Below are positions 33,681 through 41,334 of a stretch of 64,000 nucleotides of DNA, in pieces; positions within the stretch are counted from its first letter, which is position 1; each line of letters starts with the position of its first letter. Origin of the DNA: DASUPK01 sp963736305 (lineage in GTDB: Bacteria; Actinomycetota; Thermoleophilia; Solirubrobacterales; 70-9); contig CAVTOD010000005.1 in assembly GCA_963736305.1 (NCBI GenBank), positions 930,001 to 994,000 on the forward strand, in the 5' to 3' direction. The notes beneath the pieces were generated by a model. It was given only the letters and a program-made list of their open reading frames with translations, was not told where the DNA came from and did not search any database. Both the position numbers and the translations under genes were made by a program.

Positions 33681-35496
33681 ATGTGTAGAGCTCGTCGACG
33701 TCCTTCTCGAACTTGTCGGCGACGACGTTTCGCTTCACCTTCAACGTGGGCGTCAGCTCGCCGGTCTCCTGGGAGAGGTCGTGGGGCAGGATCTCGAACT
33801 TCTTCACCTGCTCGACCCGGGCGAACTTCTCATTGATCTCGTCAAGGTGTTTTTGCAGGATCGCCCGCATCTCCTCGTTTCGCCGGAGCTCGGCGGGATC
33901 CGCGGACCAGCCCTTCTCCTCGCAGAGCTTTGCGCACTCCTCCATGTCGAGGGTGACGAGCGCGACCAGGTAGGGCCTGCGGTCGCCGATCACGACGCAC
34001 TGCGAGACGTAAGGGTTCTGCTTGATCTCGGCCTCGAGGTTCGCCGGGGTGATGTTCTTGCCACCCGCGGTGATGATGATGTCCTTCTTGCGACCGGTGA
34101 TCGAGAGGTAGCCGTCCGCGTCGAGCTCGCCGATGTCGCCGGTGTGGAGCCAGCCGTCCTCGAGTGTCTCCTTGGTCGCTTCCTCGTTCTTGTAGTAGCC
34201 CTGGAAGACGTTGGGCCCGCGGACGAGGATCTCGCCGTCGTCGGCGATCTTGATCTCACAGCCCTGGAAGGCCTTGCCGACCTTGCCGAACTTGAAGGCG
34301 TCCGGCCTCGCGACGGTGGCGGCGGTCGAGGTCTCCGTCATTCCCCAGCCTTCGAGGACGAGGACGCCGGCCGCGTCGAAGAAGCGCAGAATCTCGGGGT
34401 TGATCGGCGCCGCGCCGGTGACGCAGTTCTTGATGTTTCCGCCGAACAGGGCCCGGATCTTGGACAGGACCTGCTTGTCGGCGATCGCGTACTGCCGCTG
34501 AAGCAGCCAGCCGACCGGCTTGCCGGCCCGCTCGTGGTCGCGGACCTTCTTGCCGACCCCGATCGCCCAGTTGAAGACGGCCTTCTTGAGCCCGCCGGAC
34601 TTCTCCATCTCGCTGGTGGCCGACGTGTAGATCTTCTCGAAGATGCGCGGCACCGACGGGAAATACTCCGGCTTCACCTCGGCGAGGTTCGGGATGATCT
34701 TCAGCGGATCTCGCTCCCAGTAGGCGATGTTGCCGCCGAGGTCGACGCTCAGAAACTGGATCAGCAGGGCGAAGGAGTGAGCGAGCGGCAGGAAGAGGTA
34801 GGTGGTCGTCTCGCTGTCGAGGACACTCTCGTCGAGCGCCATCGTCACCATCGAGCGGTAGTTGCCGTGGGAGATGACGCAGCCCTTGGGCGGGCCGGTC
34901 GTGCCCGACGTGTAGATGAAGGTGCAGATGTCGTCCGGGGTGACCGACTGCCAGCGCTGCTCCCATTCCGAATCCGAGTGGGCCGACCCGGCCTCGATCA
35001 GCTCGTCCACCGAGATCGCGTTGCCCCCTGAGCCCTCCATGCGGATCGTCTGCTCGAGCTTGGGGACCTTGCCCCGGATCTCATCGACCTTGGCGAGCTG
35101 CTCATCGTCCTCGACGATCACGGCCTTCGCGTCGGAGTTCTCGATCACGTACTGGCACTCCTCCGGCGAGTTGGTCTGGTAGATCGGGACGACGGTCGCG
35201 CCCACGCTCAGCGCCGCGAAGTCGAAGTAGGTCCACTCCGGACGGGTGTTGGCGAGGATCGAGACCTTGTCGCCCTTCTCGATGCCGAGCTCGATCAAGC
35301 CCTTGGCGAGCTGCTTGACGATCTCGCCGACCTCGCGATAGGTCTTGGAGACCCACTGGCCCGAGGTGTCCTTGTAGGTCACCGCGGTGAGGTCCGCGTG
35401 GCGCTCGGCGGCGAGCGGCATCAGGTCGGCGCAGGTCTTGCTGTTGGTGCTGGACTCGGCGGCGGACCCGCCGGCCGCGATGGTCGCGCTCTCCAT
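33679..35496 (-). CDS. Long-chain acyl-CoA synthetase (FadD15-like)
   Basis: This 605-residue AMP-forming ligase activates fatty acids to acyl-CoA. The P-loop is FIYTSGTTGPPKGCVISHGN, with GWGMTETS, the hinge DGYLSITGRKKDIIITAGGK and the C-terminal catalytic Lys region (GELTPTLKVKRNVV). ATG 35496 is preceded at 7 nt by TAGACT, a -10 box suggesting a leaderless mRNA. The glycerate kinase follows directly. Confidence 0.92.
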   Translation of the reverse strand: MESATIAAGGSAAESSTNSKTCADLMPLAAERHADLTAVTYKDTSGQWVSKTYREVGEIVKQLAKGLIELGIEKGDKVSILANTRPEWTYFDFAALSVGATVVPIYQTNSPEECQYVIENSDAKAVIVEDDEQLAKVDEIRGKVPKLEQTIRMEGSGGNAISVDELIEAGSAHSDSEWEQRWQSVTPDDICTFIYTSGTTGPPKGCVISHGNYRSMVTMALDESVLDSETTTYLFLPLAHSFALLIQFLSVDLGGNIAYWERDPLKIIPNLAEVKPEYFPSVPRIFEKIYTSATSEMEKSGGLKKAVFNWAIGVGKKVRDHERAGKPVGWLLQRQYAIADKQVLSKIRALFGGNIKNCVTGAAPINPEILRFFDAAGVLVLEGWGMTETSTAATVARPDAFKFGKVGKAFQGCEIKIADDGEILVRGPNVFQGYYKNEEATKETLEDGWLHTGDIGELDADGYLSITGRKKDIIITAGGKNITPANLEAEIKQNPYVSQCVVIGDRRPYLVALVTLDMEECAKLCEEKGWSADPAELRRNEEMRAILQKHLDEINEKFARVEQVKKFEILPHDLSQETGELTPTLKVKRNVVADKFEKDVDELYT

Positions 35497-35554
35497 AGGA
35501 TGGAGTCTATTAGGAGCCTGGCTGAGCAGCCAGGCGACCCGGCTTAAATGCGAG

Positions 35555-35731
35555 TCAGGCGGTGACCTGCTTGTTCTGCGCCTGGATCGCTCGCAGCGAG
35601 CTTTCGAAGAGTGTCTTGTCGATCCGGCCCTTGAGGATCGGGATGTTCATCTCGATGCACTTCGAGAGAACGTCGCGCCGCTTCATGTGCATCTCGTCGG
35701 CGAGCTCGGTGGGCGTCAGGTGAACGGACAT
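35555..35731 (-). CDS. 58-residue protein, possible helix-turn-helix
   Basis: The product begins MSVHLTPTELADEMHMKRRD and continues through KGRIDKTLFESSLRAIQAQ. The first 40 residues resemble a short helix-turn-helix or IF2-N-like fold (TELADEMHMKRRDVLSKCIE), but no family is firmly recognised. ATG 35731 is chosen over a GTG three codons upstream because AAGGAGAGG lies at correct spacing for the ATG. It has the only near-consensus -35/-10 promoter noticed in the window, so it may be abundant. Confidence 0.65.
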   Translation of the reverse strand: MSVHLTPTELADEMHMKRRDVLSKCIEMNIPILKGRIDKTLFESSLRAIQAQNKQVTA

Positions 35732-35776
35732 ATAGGCCACTCCTCTCCTTGGGAACGCCGTTTAACCCGGACTGCA

Positions 35777-35804
35777 TGTATATCGCTTCAGGGCGACGTG
35801 TCAA
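35777..35804 (-). promoter_or_regulatory. Near-consensus promoter of the 58-residue gene
   Basis: On the minus strand TTGACA (35804-35799), a 16 bp spacer and TATACA (35782-35777) predict a start near 35770 and a leader of about 40 nt with a strong Shine-Dalgarno. Most other promoters in this window lack a recognisable -35. Confidence 0.75.
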
Positions 35805-35838
35805 TCATTTTCCCGCACAGAGCGGGCATTTTTGGACG

Positions 35839-36600
35839 CTAGACCGGGTTCGGCACGTCGATGAACTCGTGCTCCACCGAGAAGCGCTCGGCGACGAGCT
35901 CGCCGAGGCGGCGGATGCCCGAGGTCTCCGTCGCGTAGTGCCCACCGGCGAGAAAGTGCACGCCGTACTCGCGCGCCTCTCCCATCACCGGCTCACTGGG
36001 TTCGCCGGTCACCAGTGCGTCCAGTCCCAGTGGGCCGGCCTCGTGGAGGGCAAAGCCACCGGAGCCGGTGACGATCCCGACGCTCGAGATCCGATGCGAC
36101 CCCGCCTCGAAGACGAGCGGCTCCTGGCCGACCGCCTCCTGCAGGCGCCGGATGAGCTCGCCGAGCTCGATCGGATCGGCTGAGCGCCCGATCAGGCCGA
36201 TCGCCGAGCCCTTTGCCTCACCGAAGGGACGCTCGTCAGGCTCGAGTCCGAGCGCATCGCGGAGCAGGGCGTTGTTGCCGATCTCGGGGTGGGCGTCCAG
36301 CGGCAGGTGGTAGGCGGCGAGAGATACATCGGCGCAGAGCAGCGCCCGCAGCCTCGCGGCCATCGGCACCGACAGCGGCGAGGGCTCGTCGCCCCAGATC
36401 AGGCCATGGTGGGTGAGGACCAGGTCGGCACCCGAGTCCACCGCTCGCTCGAGGCATTCGAGATTCGCCGTCACCCCGGTCGCGACCTTGCCGACCTCTT
36501 CCCTGCCGGGGACCTGCAGCCCGTTCGGACCGAAGTCGTCGAACGAGTCGACGTCCAGCAACTCCTCGCAGAAGGCGAGGATCTCGGCGCGAGCGGCCAT
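35839..36600 (-). CDS. Nif3-like dinuclear metal-centre protein
   Basis: This is a 253-residue NIF3/YbgI family member. The metal-binding motifs are visible as LVLTHHGLIWG, YHLPLDAH and the C-terminal FLAGGHYATETSGI. It has been described as a GTP cyclohydrolase-like or metal-dependent hydrolase family, with physiological role unclear. ATG 36600 is preceded at 6 nt by TACGCT. It diverges from the next gene within 27 bp. Confidence 0.88.
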   Translation of the reverse strand: MAARAEILAFCEELLDVDSFDDFGPNGLQVPGREEVGKVATGVTANLECLERAVDSGADLVLTHHGLIWGDEPSPLSVPMAARLRALLCADVSLAAYHLPLDAHPEIGNNALLRDALGLEPDERPFGEAKGSAIGLIGRSADPIELGELIRRLQEAVGQEPLVFEAGSHRISSVGIVTGSGGFALHEAGPLGLDALVTGEPSEPVMGEAREYGVHFLAGGHYATETSGIRRLGELVAERFSVEHEFIDVPNPV

Positions 36601-36606
36601 TGATCC

Positions 36607-36620
36607 AGCGTAACTACCAT
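36607..36620. promoter_or_regulatory. Back-to-back -10 boxes for the Nif3-like gene and its neighbour
   Basis: TACGCT (minus, 36612-36607) ends 6 nt before the Nif3-like ATG, and TACCAT (plus, 36615-36620) ends 7 nt before ATG 36628. The two hexamers are 2 bp apart. This arrangement decides the plus-strand start: ATG 36619 lies inside the -10 box. Confidence 0.5.
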
Positions 36621-36627
36621 GGCGCGC

Positions 36628-36885
36628 ATGAACCCCGGCGAGGCGGTCGAGCCAGGCACTGATCCCTTCATCCAGTCGCTGATGGAGACCGACCTCTACT
36701 CGATCGGCGCCTACTTCTGCGACCAGCATCCGGAGCTCGTCGATGAGGTGGTCGAGCGCAGCGACGCGATCGAGAGCAGCGGCCTCGAGAGCTGGGCCAC
36801 GGAGACCGAGACGCCGATCGAGGAGTGCTTCCGCACGCTGCTCACCGGCCTCGCGGTTCGCTACTACAAGGCTGTCGCCGGATGA
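36628..36885 (+). CDS. Hypothetical acidic protein
   Basis: This is an 85-residue acidic product (MNPGEAVEPGTDPFIQSLME to FRTLLTGLAVRYYKAVAG), predicted helical, with no recognised domain. The start at ATG 36628 is preferred over 36619 because TACCAT overlapping the first ATG looks like the -10 box. Its stop overlaps the ATG of the DsbA-like gene (ATGA), so they are cotranscribed. Confidence 0.6.
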   Translation: MNPGEAVEPGTDPFIQSLMETDLYSIGAYFCDQHPELVDEVVERSDAIESSGLESWATETETPIEECFRTLLTGLAVRYYKAVAG

Positions 36886-37595
36886 GCGAAGAAGCTCCAC
36901 GCAGGCGCCCGCGGCTCGTCGGGCTGATCGTGCTGGCGGTCGTTGTCGGGCTGCTCGGCTTCGCCATCGTCAGCATCTCGGTCGGCACCGGGACCGAGGA
37001 TGAAGGAGGCGTCCAGATCACCGGCGCCGCCGAGGTGCAGAGCCTCCTCGGCGGGATCCAGCAGGACGGGCCGCGGCTTGGTTCGCCGGACGCCTCAGTG
37101 ACGGTCCAGGTCTTCAACGACCTGCAGTGCGATCCGTGCTCCGACTGGAACCGGGATGTGGTCGTCCCGCTGATCGCTGGGCCGGTGCGGGCCGGCGACC
37201 TGCAGCTCGTCTACCACAACTTTCCGATGACGGAGTCCGGCTTCTTCCTTGGCGCCTTCGCCGCCGTTGCCGCTGCCAAGCAGGACTATGAATGGCAGTT
37301 CATCCAGCTCTTCTTCAGAAACCAGGATGCGGCAAAGAAGCACGGAGCCGACCAGCAGTTCCTCAACGACATCGCACGTGGCGTGGGTGTCGTCAACTTC
37401 AATGTCGAGCAGTGGCAACGCGACATGAACGATGACGACGTCACCTCGACGCTCGAGGATGACGAGCAGATCACCGCAGAGCGCAGGCTGCCGGCTGAGC
37501 CCGCCGTGGTGGTGGGGGGGCCGAACGGGACTCGCCAGCTCATCGAGTCCCCCTCGCTCGCCGAGGTCCAGGCGGCGATCGCCCAGGTGGGATGA
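36882..37595 (+). CDS. Membrane-anchored DsbA-like thiol oxidoreductase
   Basis: The 237-residue protein has one N-terminal transmembrane anchor (about 11-33, LVGLIVLAVVVGLLGFAIV) and an extracytoplasmic thioredoxin-fold domain of the DsbA/DSBA_4 type. The active site is Cys83-Asp-Pro-Cys86 in NDLQCDPCSDWN, and RLPAEPAVVVGG is the cis-Pro loop region. It likely makes or shuffles disulfides in exported proteins. It overlaps the genes on both sides by 4 bp, forming a three-gene operon; no VKOR/DsbB-type partner is obvious beside it. Confidence 0.87.
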   Translation: MSEEAPRRRPRLVGLIVLAVVVGLLGFAIVSISVGTGTEDEGGVQITGAAEVQSLLGGIQQDGPRLGSPDASVTVQVFNDLQCDPCSDWNRDVVVPLIAGPVRAGDLQLVYHNFPMTESGFFLGAFAAVAAAKQDYEWQFIQLFFRNQDAAKKHGADQQFLNDIARGVGVVNFNVEQWQRDMNDDDVTSTLEDDEQITAERRLPAEPAVVVGGPNGTRQLIESPSLAEVQAAIAQVG

Positions 37596-38137
37596 CTCGC
37601 CGGAGGGCGCTGATCGCCTCGGCGATCGCGACGGTGGCGATTTTCGTGGTGCTAGCCGCGCTCGACGTGCGGATGATGGACGCCGGAGGGCCGGGGATCG
37701 TCGGGTTTGAGGTGGCGGGGACTGAGCACCGCGCGGCAGAGATCCTCGCCGACTGGGGGAGCAAGGGGATCGACGCCGCCAAGGCGTCGCTCTGGATCGA
37801 CTACGCTTACATCGCCGCCTACGGCACCTTCCTCGTCCTGGCCTCCTCGGCGACGCGCGACCGTGCGATTGAGCGTGGCCGTCCGCGAATGGCGGCATGG
37901 GGACTGGTGGCGATGACGTGCGCTGCGGCCGGAGCGGCCTTCGACGCGATCGAGGACGTGGGGCTGCTGCTGGCTGTCAACGGGCACGGGGGAGCGCTGG
38001 CGGTGAGGCTCGCTCAGGTCTGCGCATCGTTCAAGTTCGCGCTCCTCGCGCTCACGATCGTCTACCTGCTCGCCGGGCTGACGCTCAGGTGGCGCGATCG
38101 CCGCTCGACTCGAAGGCCCAGCGGGGAACCCGGCTAG
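37592..38137 (+). CDS. Hypothetical four-TM membrane protein
   Basis: This is a 181-residue product with membrane segments near 7-26, 69-86, 100-126 and 138-160 and a basic C-terminal tail. It is coupled to the DsbA-like gene by ATGA overlap. No family recognised. Because it shares an operon with a thiol oxidoreductase it was checked for VKOR/DsbB-type cysteine pairs; only isolated Cys residues are visible, so that role is not supported. It converges with the sulfatase by 4 bp. Confidence 0.65.
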   Translation: MTRRRALIASAIATVAIFVVLAALDVRMMDAGGPGIVGFEVAGTEHRAAEILADWGSKGIDAAKASLWIDYAYIAAYGTFLVLASSATRDRAIERGRPRMAAWGLVAMTCAAAGAAFDAIEDVGLLLAVNGHGGALAVRLAQVCASFKFALLALTIVYLLAGLTLRWRDRRSTRRPSGEPG

Positions 38138-39444
38138 GCCGGGGTGCCCGTCTGGAGCGGGTCATTCGGCGATGCCTGGGACGGGTTGTTGACGACGGCG
38201 CCGGGCGGCACCGGGATCGGCCCGTCGAGCAGGGGGTCCTCGGTGTCCCTCATCCAGTTCGTGAGGCGGGCGCTGAGCTCGTCGCGGATGCCCGCGTGGC
38301 CGGGGTTGCCGGCAAGGTTGCGACCCTCGTTGGGATCGAGGACGAGGTCGTAGAGCTGCTCGGTCTCGACGATCTCGTCGGCCCACCCCGCCGCGGCGAG
38401 GGTTTCCTTGCTGGAGCTGTCGTCGCAGTTGGCGAGCACCGGGTGCCGGTTGTCGTCGAAGCGGCGGATGTACTTCCAGCGCTCGGTCCGGATGGCCCTC
38501 GTCGGCTCGTAGGCAGCGTGGAAGGTGACCTCGGTGAAAATCTCGCCGTGGATCCGCTCGGCCTCGTCCCGCACCAGAGGCAGCAGCGAGGTGCCCTGCA
38601 AGAACGAGGGTGGCTCGGCGCCGGCCACTTCGCAGAGGGTGGGGTAGATGTCCAGATGGCTGACCATCGCGTCGTAGACCTTCCCGCCGGTGAATCCGCC
38701 CGGGCCCCTCATCAGCAGCATCACGCCGGTGCCGCGGTCGTAGAGCGTCGCCTTTGCGTTGGGGAAGGCGAGGCCGTGGTCGGTGGTGCAGATGATCAGC
38801 GTCCGCTCGGTGAGGTTCAGGTCGTGCAGGCCGTTCAGCACCGCGCCGATCCCCTGGTCGAGCGATCTGGCGCTGGCTTTGAACGCCGCCATGTCCCGGC
38901 GCGTTGCGGGCGTGTCCGGCAGGTTGGAGGGGGGCAGGGAATAGAGGGAGTCGCGGACGGAGGTCGGCGCGCGGAACTGGCGATGGGTCTCGAAGAAGCC
39001 GACCGACAAGAAGAAGGGCTCTGACGCCATGCCCAATGCCTCGATGGCGATCGGGGCGACGTCCCCCGCGTGGTGGCTGTCGACCTCGATGACCTCGTCG
39101 TATCCGATCACGGCGGGGTCCTCGGAGATGTGCTGCTCGCCGATCAGCACCGAGCGGTAGCCGACGGAGTGCAGCGGGTGGACAAGATGCTCGCCGTAGT
39201 CGTTCAGCGACCAGCCGCGGTGGGCGAGCCCAAGCATCCCGTTGTTGTGGCAGTACTGGCCGGTGAGCAGGGAGGCGCGGCTGCCCGAGCAGGTGGGGGC
39301 GGCGCAGAAGGCCTTCCGGAAGAGGACACCCTGGTCGGCGAGGAGCTGGATGTTGGGCGTCGGGACCTGGTACCCGTACGGCTGCACGTAGCGGCCGGTG
39401 TCGTGCGAGTGGATGTAGAGGATGTTCGGTGGCGAATCGCCCAT
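38134..39444 (-). CDS. Sulfatase (type I, FGly)
   Basis: This 436-residue arylsulfatase-fold enzyme hydrolyses sulfate esters. Metal site 1 is NILYIHSHDTGR. The formylglycine signature is Cys52-S-G-S-Arg56 in PTCSGSRASLLTG, with Gly where most sulfatases have Pro. TTDHGLAFPNAKATLYDRGT is the second metal region. It has no signal peptide, so it is probably cytosolic. Activity needs a formylglycine-generating enzyme, not seen here. ATG 39444 is preceded at 6 nt by TAAGGT. Confidence 0.88.
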   Translation of the reverse strand: MGDSPPNILYIHSHDTGRYVQPYGYQVPTPNIQLLADQGVLFRKAFCAAPTCSGSRASLLTGQYCHNNGMLGLAHRGWSLNDYGEHLVHPLHSVGYRSVLIGEQHISEDPAVIGYDEVIEVDSHHAGDVAPIAIEALGMASEPFFLSVGFFETHRQFRAPTSVRDSLYSLPPSNLPDTPATRRDMAAFKASARSLDQGIGAVLNGLHDLNLTERTLIICTTDHGLAFPNAKATLYDRGTGVMLLMRGPGGFTGGKVYDAMVSHLDIYPTLCEVAGAEPPSFLQGTSLLPLVRDEAERIHGEIFTEVTFHAAYEPTRAIRTERWKYIRRFDDNRHPVLANCDDSSSKETLAAAGWADEIVETEQLYDLVLDPNEGRNLAGNPGHAGIRDELSARLTNWMRDTEDPLLDGPIPVPPGAVVNNPSQASPNDPLQTGTPA

Positions 39445-39450
39445 TTGTGT

Positions 39451-39499
39451 ACCTTAGTGGTCCAGAAACTCAAGTACGTGACGCGGTCGCTCTTGAGTT
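39451..39499. promoter_or_regulatory. Divergent control region, sulfatase/VOC dioxygenase
   Basis: TAAGGT (minus, 39456-39451) is the sulfatase -10 box. An 8 bp inverted repeat AACTCAAG (39467-39474) / CTTGAGTT (39492-39499), 17 bp apart, lies between the divergent genes. It could be an operator coordinating the two or a cis hairpin in the VOC leader. No adjacent regulator gene is present. Confidence 0.4.
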
Positions 39500-39513
39500 G
39501 ATGGTGACGAACA

Positions 39514-40404
39514 ATGCAACTCGACGGCATCCACCACCTCACCGGCATCACGGGCGACGGCCAGCGTTGCGTCGACTTCTATGCCGGAATTCTCGGGCTG
39601 GCCTACGCCAGCCGCGAGCCGGACTTCGAGTCCCCGGCCTCGCACCTGATCCGCCTGGGAGGCGAGCCGGATCGCCCGGGGGGCACGCTCGGCTTCATCG
39701 AGGCGCCCGGGATCGCCCGAGGCCGCGCGGGCAACGGCATGGTCCACACCGTGAGCTGGGCGGTCCGCTCCGCCCACACGATCGACTACTGGGCCGCACG
39801 ACTCTCGGATGCGGGGATCGACGTGAGGTCCTCGGATGCCGAGGGCCGGGGGGTGCGGCTCCGGTTCGTCGATCCGGAGGGTCTCGAGCACATGCTCAGC
39901 GTCGAGCCATCGGCCGAGAGCTCCGAGCTCGCGCTCGGCTCTGCGGGGGTGCCTGAGGAGCACGCCATCACCCGGCTGCGCGGTGTCCGAGCATACGGAC
40001 GCGAGAGCGTCCCCAGCGCCGACATCCTTGCCGGCCGGCTCGGCTTCAGGGTCACCGGCAGGGACAGCTATGCGGTGGGCGACGACGAGCTCGGCAGCGG
40101 CTTCGCCTTCGATTCGCCACCGGCGGCGAGGGGCCGGCTCGGGGCGGGCAGCATCCACCACGTCGCCTGGGCCTGCGACGGAGATCTGCCGGCCTGGCGC
40201 CAGCGGGTGATCGGAATGGGCTGCCGCGCAACGCCGGTGATCGATCGCGGACACTGCCGGTCGATCTATTTCCGCGAGCCCTCGGGCGTCCTCTTCGAGA
40301 TCGCGACGCGCGGGCGTGACATCGTCGCCGCGGTTTCCCCGGCAGCACTAGAAAGGCTGTCCCCGCGGGTCGATCCACGCCTGCACGCCGCTTTCGTCGG
40401 CTAG
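39514..40404 (+). CDS. Two-domain VOC family ring-cleavage dioxygenase-like protein
   Basis: This 296-residue protein has two tandem glyoxalase/VOC modules. Candidate metal ligands are His in DGIHHLTGITGD, His in GAGSIHHVAWACD and Glu in SGVLFEIATRG. The closest described families are hydroquinone or chlorohydroquinone dioxygenases (LinE, MhqO type) using Fe(II) (knowledge); exact substrate unknown. It diverges from the sulfatase, and a shared aromatic sulfate pathway is possible but speculative. Confidence 0.82.
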   Translation: MQLDGIHHLTGITGDGQRCVDFYAGILGLAYASREPDFESPASHLIRLGGEPDRPGGTLGFIEAPGIARGRAGNGMVHTVSWAVRSAHTIDYWAARLSDAGIDVRSSDAEGRGVRLRFVDPEGLEHMLSVEPSAESSELALGSAGVPEEHAITRLRGVRAYGRESVPSADILAGRLGFRVTGRDSYAVGDDELGSGFAFDSPPAARGRLGAGSIHHVAWACDGDLPAWRQRVIGMGCRATPVIDRGHCRSIYFREPSGVLFEIATRGRDIVAAVSPAALERLSPRVDPRLHAAFVG

Positions 40405-40436
40405 GCTCCCCTAAGACCGGGGAGGGTCGGAATCAC

Positions 40437-41312
40437 ATGGAGGGTTGTCTCAACCGAAGCCGTGCCTGGCTGCGCATCGCCGCGCTCTGCGTGAGCTGCG
40501 CCGGTGTCCTGTGCGTGGCGCCCGCGGCCGGCGCGTCGGTCACGATCGGTGGGCTGCCCTCCGGGACGCCCACGCCTACCTGCACCGTCGACGACGTCGA
40601 CTATCTGCAGCCGAGCATTACCGAGGGCAATCTCTACGTGGCGAGGGCGGCGGGAACGATCACGTCCTGGAGCACCAACTCGTCCGGGGCCGGCGCGGTC
40701 TACGTGCTCAAGGTCTTTCGCCGGACGAGCGATCCGGAGACCTTCCAGGTCATTGCCAGCTCGCCGCCCCACACGCTGTCGATCGGCCTGAACACGGTCT
40801 CGGTCAACCTCCCGGTCAGGTCCGGGGACATGCTGGGCTACCACGAGAGCGGTCCCCCGAACTCGTGTGCCTTCACCCAGTCCGGGGACACCGTTCTGAA
40901 CCGCGCAGGCGATCTCGCCGACGGCGCCTCGGGAACCTTCACTCAGCAGAATGACCTCCGGCTGAATCTCTCGGCGGTGCTGGTGCCCGCCAACGGATTG
41001 ACACTGGGCGCGATTACCCGCGATCGCAAGAAGGGCACGGCGACCGTCATCGTCACCCCGGCCAACCCAGGCCTCGTCACCATCGCGGGGAAGGGCATGA
41101 AGAAGCGGGCGTCGAAGAACCTGTCCGTCCCGGGCCCCGTCACCTTCTCGGTCGCTGCCGTGGGCAAGACGAGGCATCGACTCGCGCGCAAGGGCAGGGT
41201 CGTGCTTCCGGTGCGGATCACCTTCTTCCCCACGGGCGGCGACCCCGCGACCCTGCCGATCAACCTGAAGCTGCGAAGGACCCGCCCGCCGGGGCCCATT
41301 TCATCGCCATGA
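40437..41312 (+). CDS. Secreted protein with C-terminal beta domain
   Basis: This 291-residue protein has a signal peptide (RIAALCVSCAGVLCVAPAAG ending near residue 32). Next comes a Ser/Thr/Gly-rich beta-sandwich-like region with paired Cys (PTPTCTVDDVDYLQ, PNSCAFTQSGD). A basic C-terminal repeat-like domain follows (ITRDRKKGTATVIVTPANPG, KGMKKRASKNLSVPGP), a style common in secreted Solirubrobacterales proteins. Function unknown, probably cell-surface. GGGGAGGG precedes ATG. Confidence 0.75.
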   Translation: MEGCLNRSRAWLRIAALCVSCAGVLCVAPAAGASVTIGGLPSGTPTPTCTVDDVDYLQPSITEGNLYVARAAGTITSWSTNSSGAGAVYVLKVFRRTSDPETFQVIASSPPHTLSIGLNTVSVNLPVRSGDMLGYHESGPPNSCAFTQSGDTVLNRAGDLADGASGTFTQQNDLRLNLSAVLVPANGLTLGAITRDRKKGTATVIVTPANPGLVTIAGKGMKKRASKNLSVPGPVTFSVAAVGKTRHRLARKGRVVLPVRITFFPTGGDPATLPINLKLRRTRPPGPISSP

Positions 41313-41334
41313 GTGGCTCTACACTCGGAACCCG

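Noticed and set aside
37592..38137. DsbB/VKOR-type partner for the DsbA-like protein
   Set aside because: Membrane topology fits, but no CxxC pair or other paired cysteines are visible.
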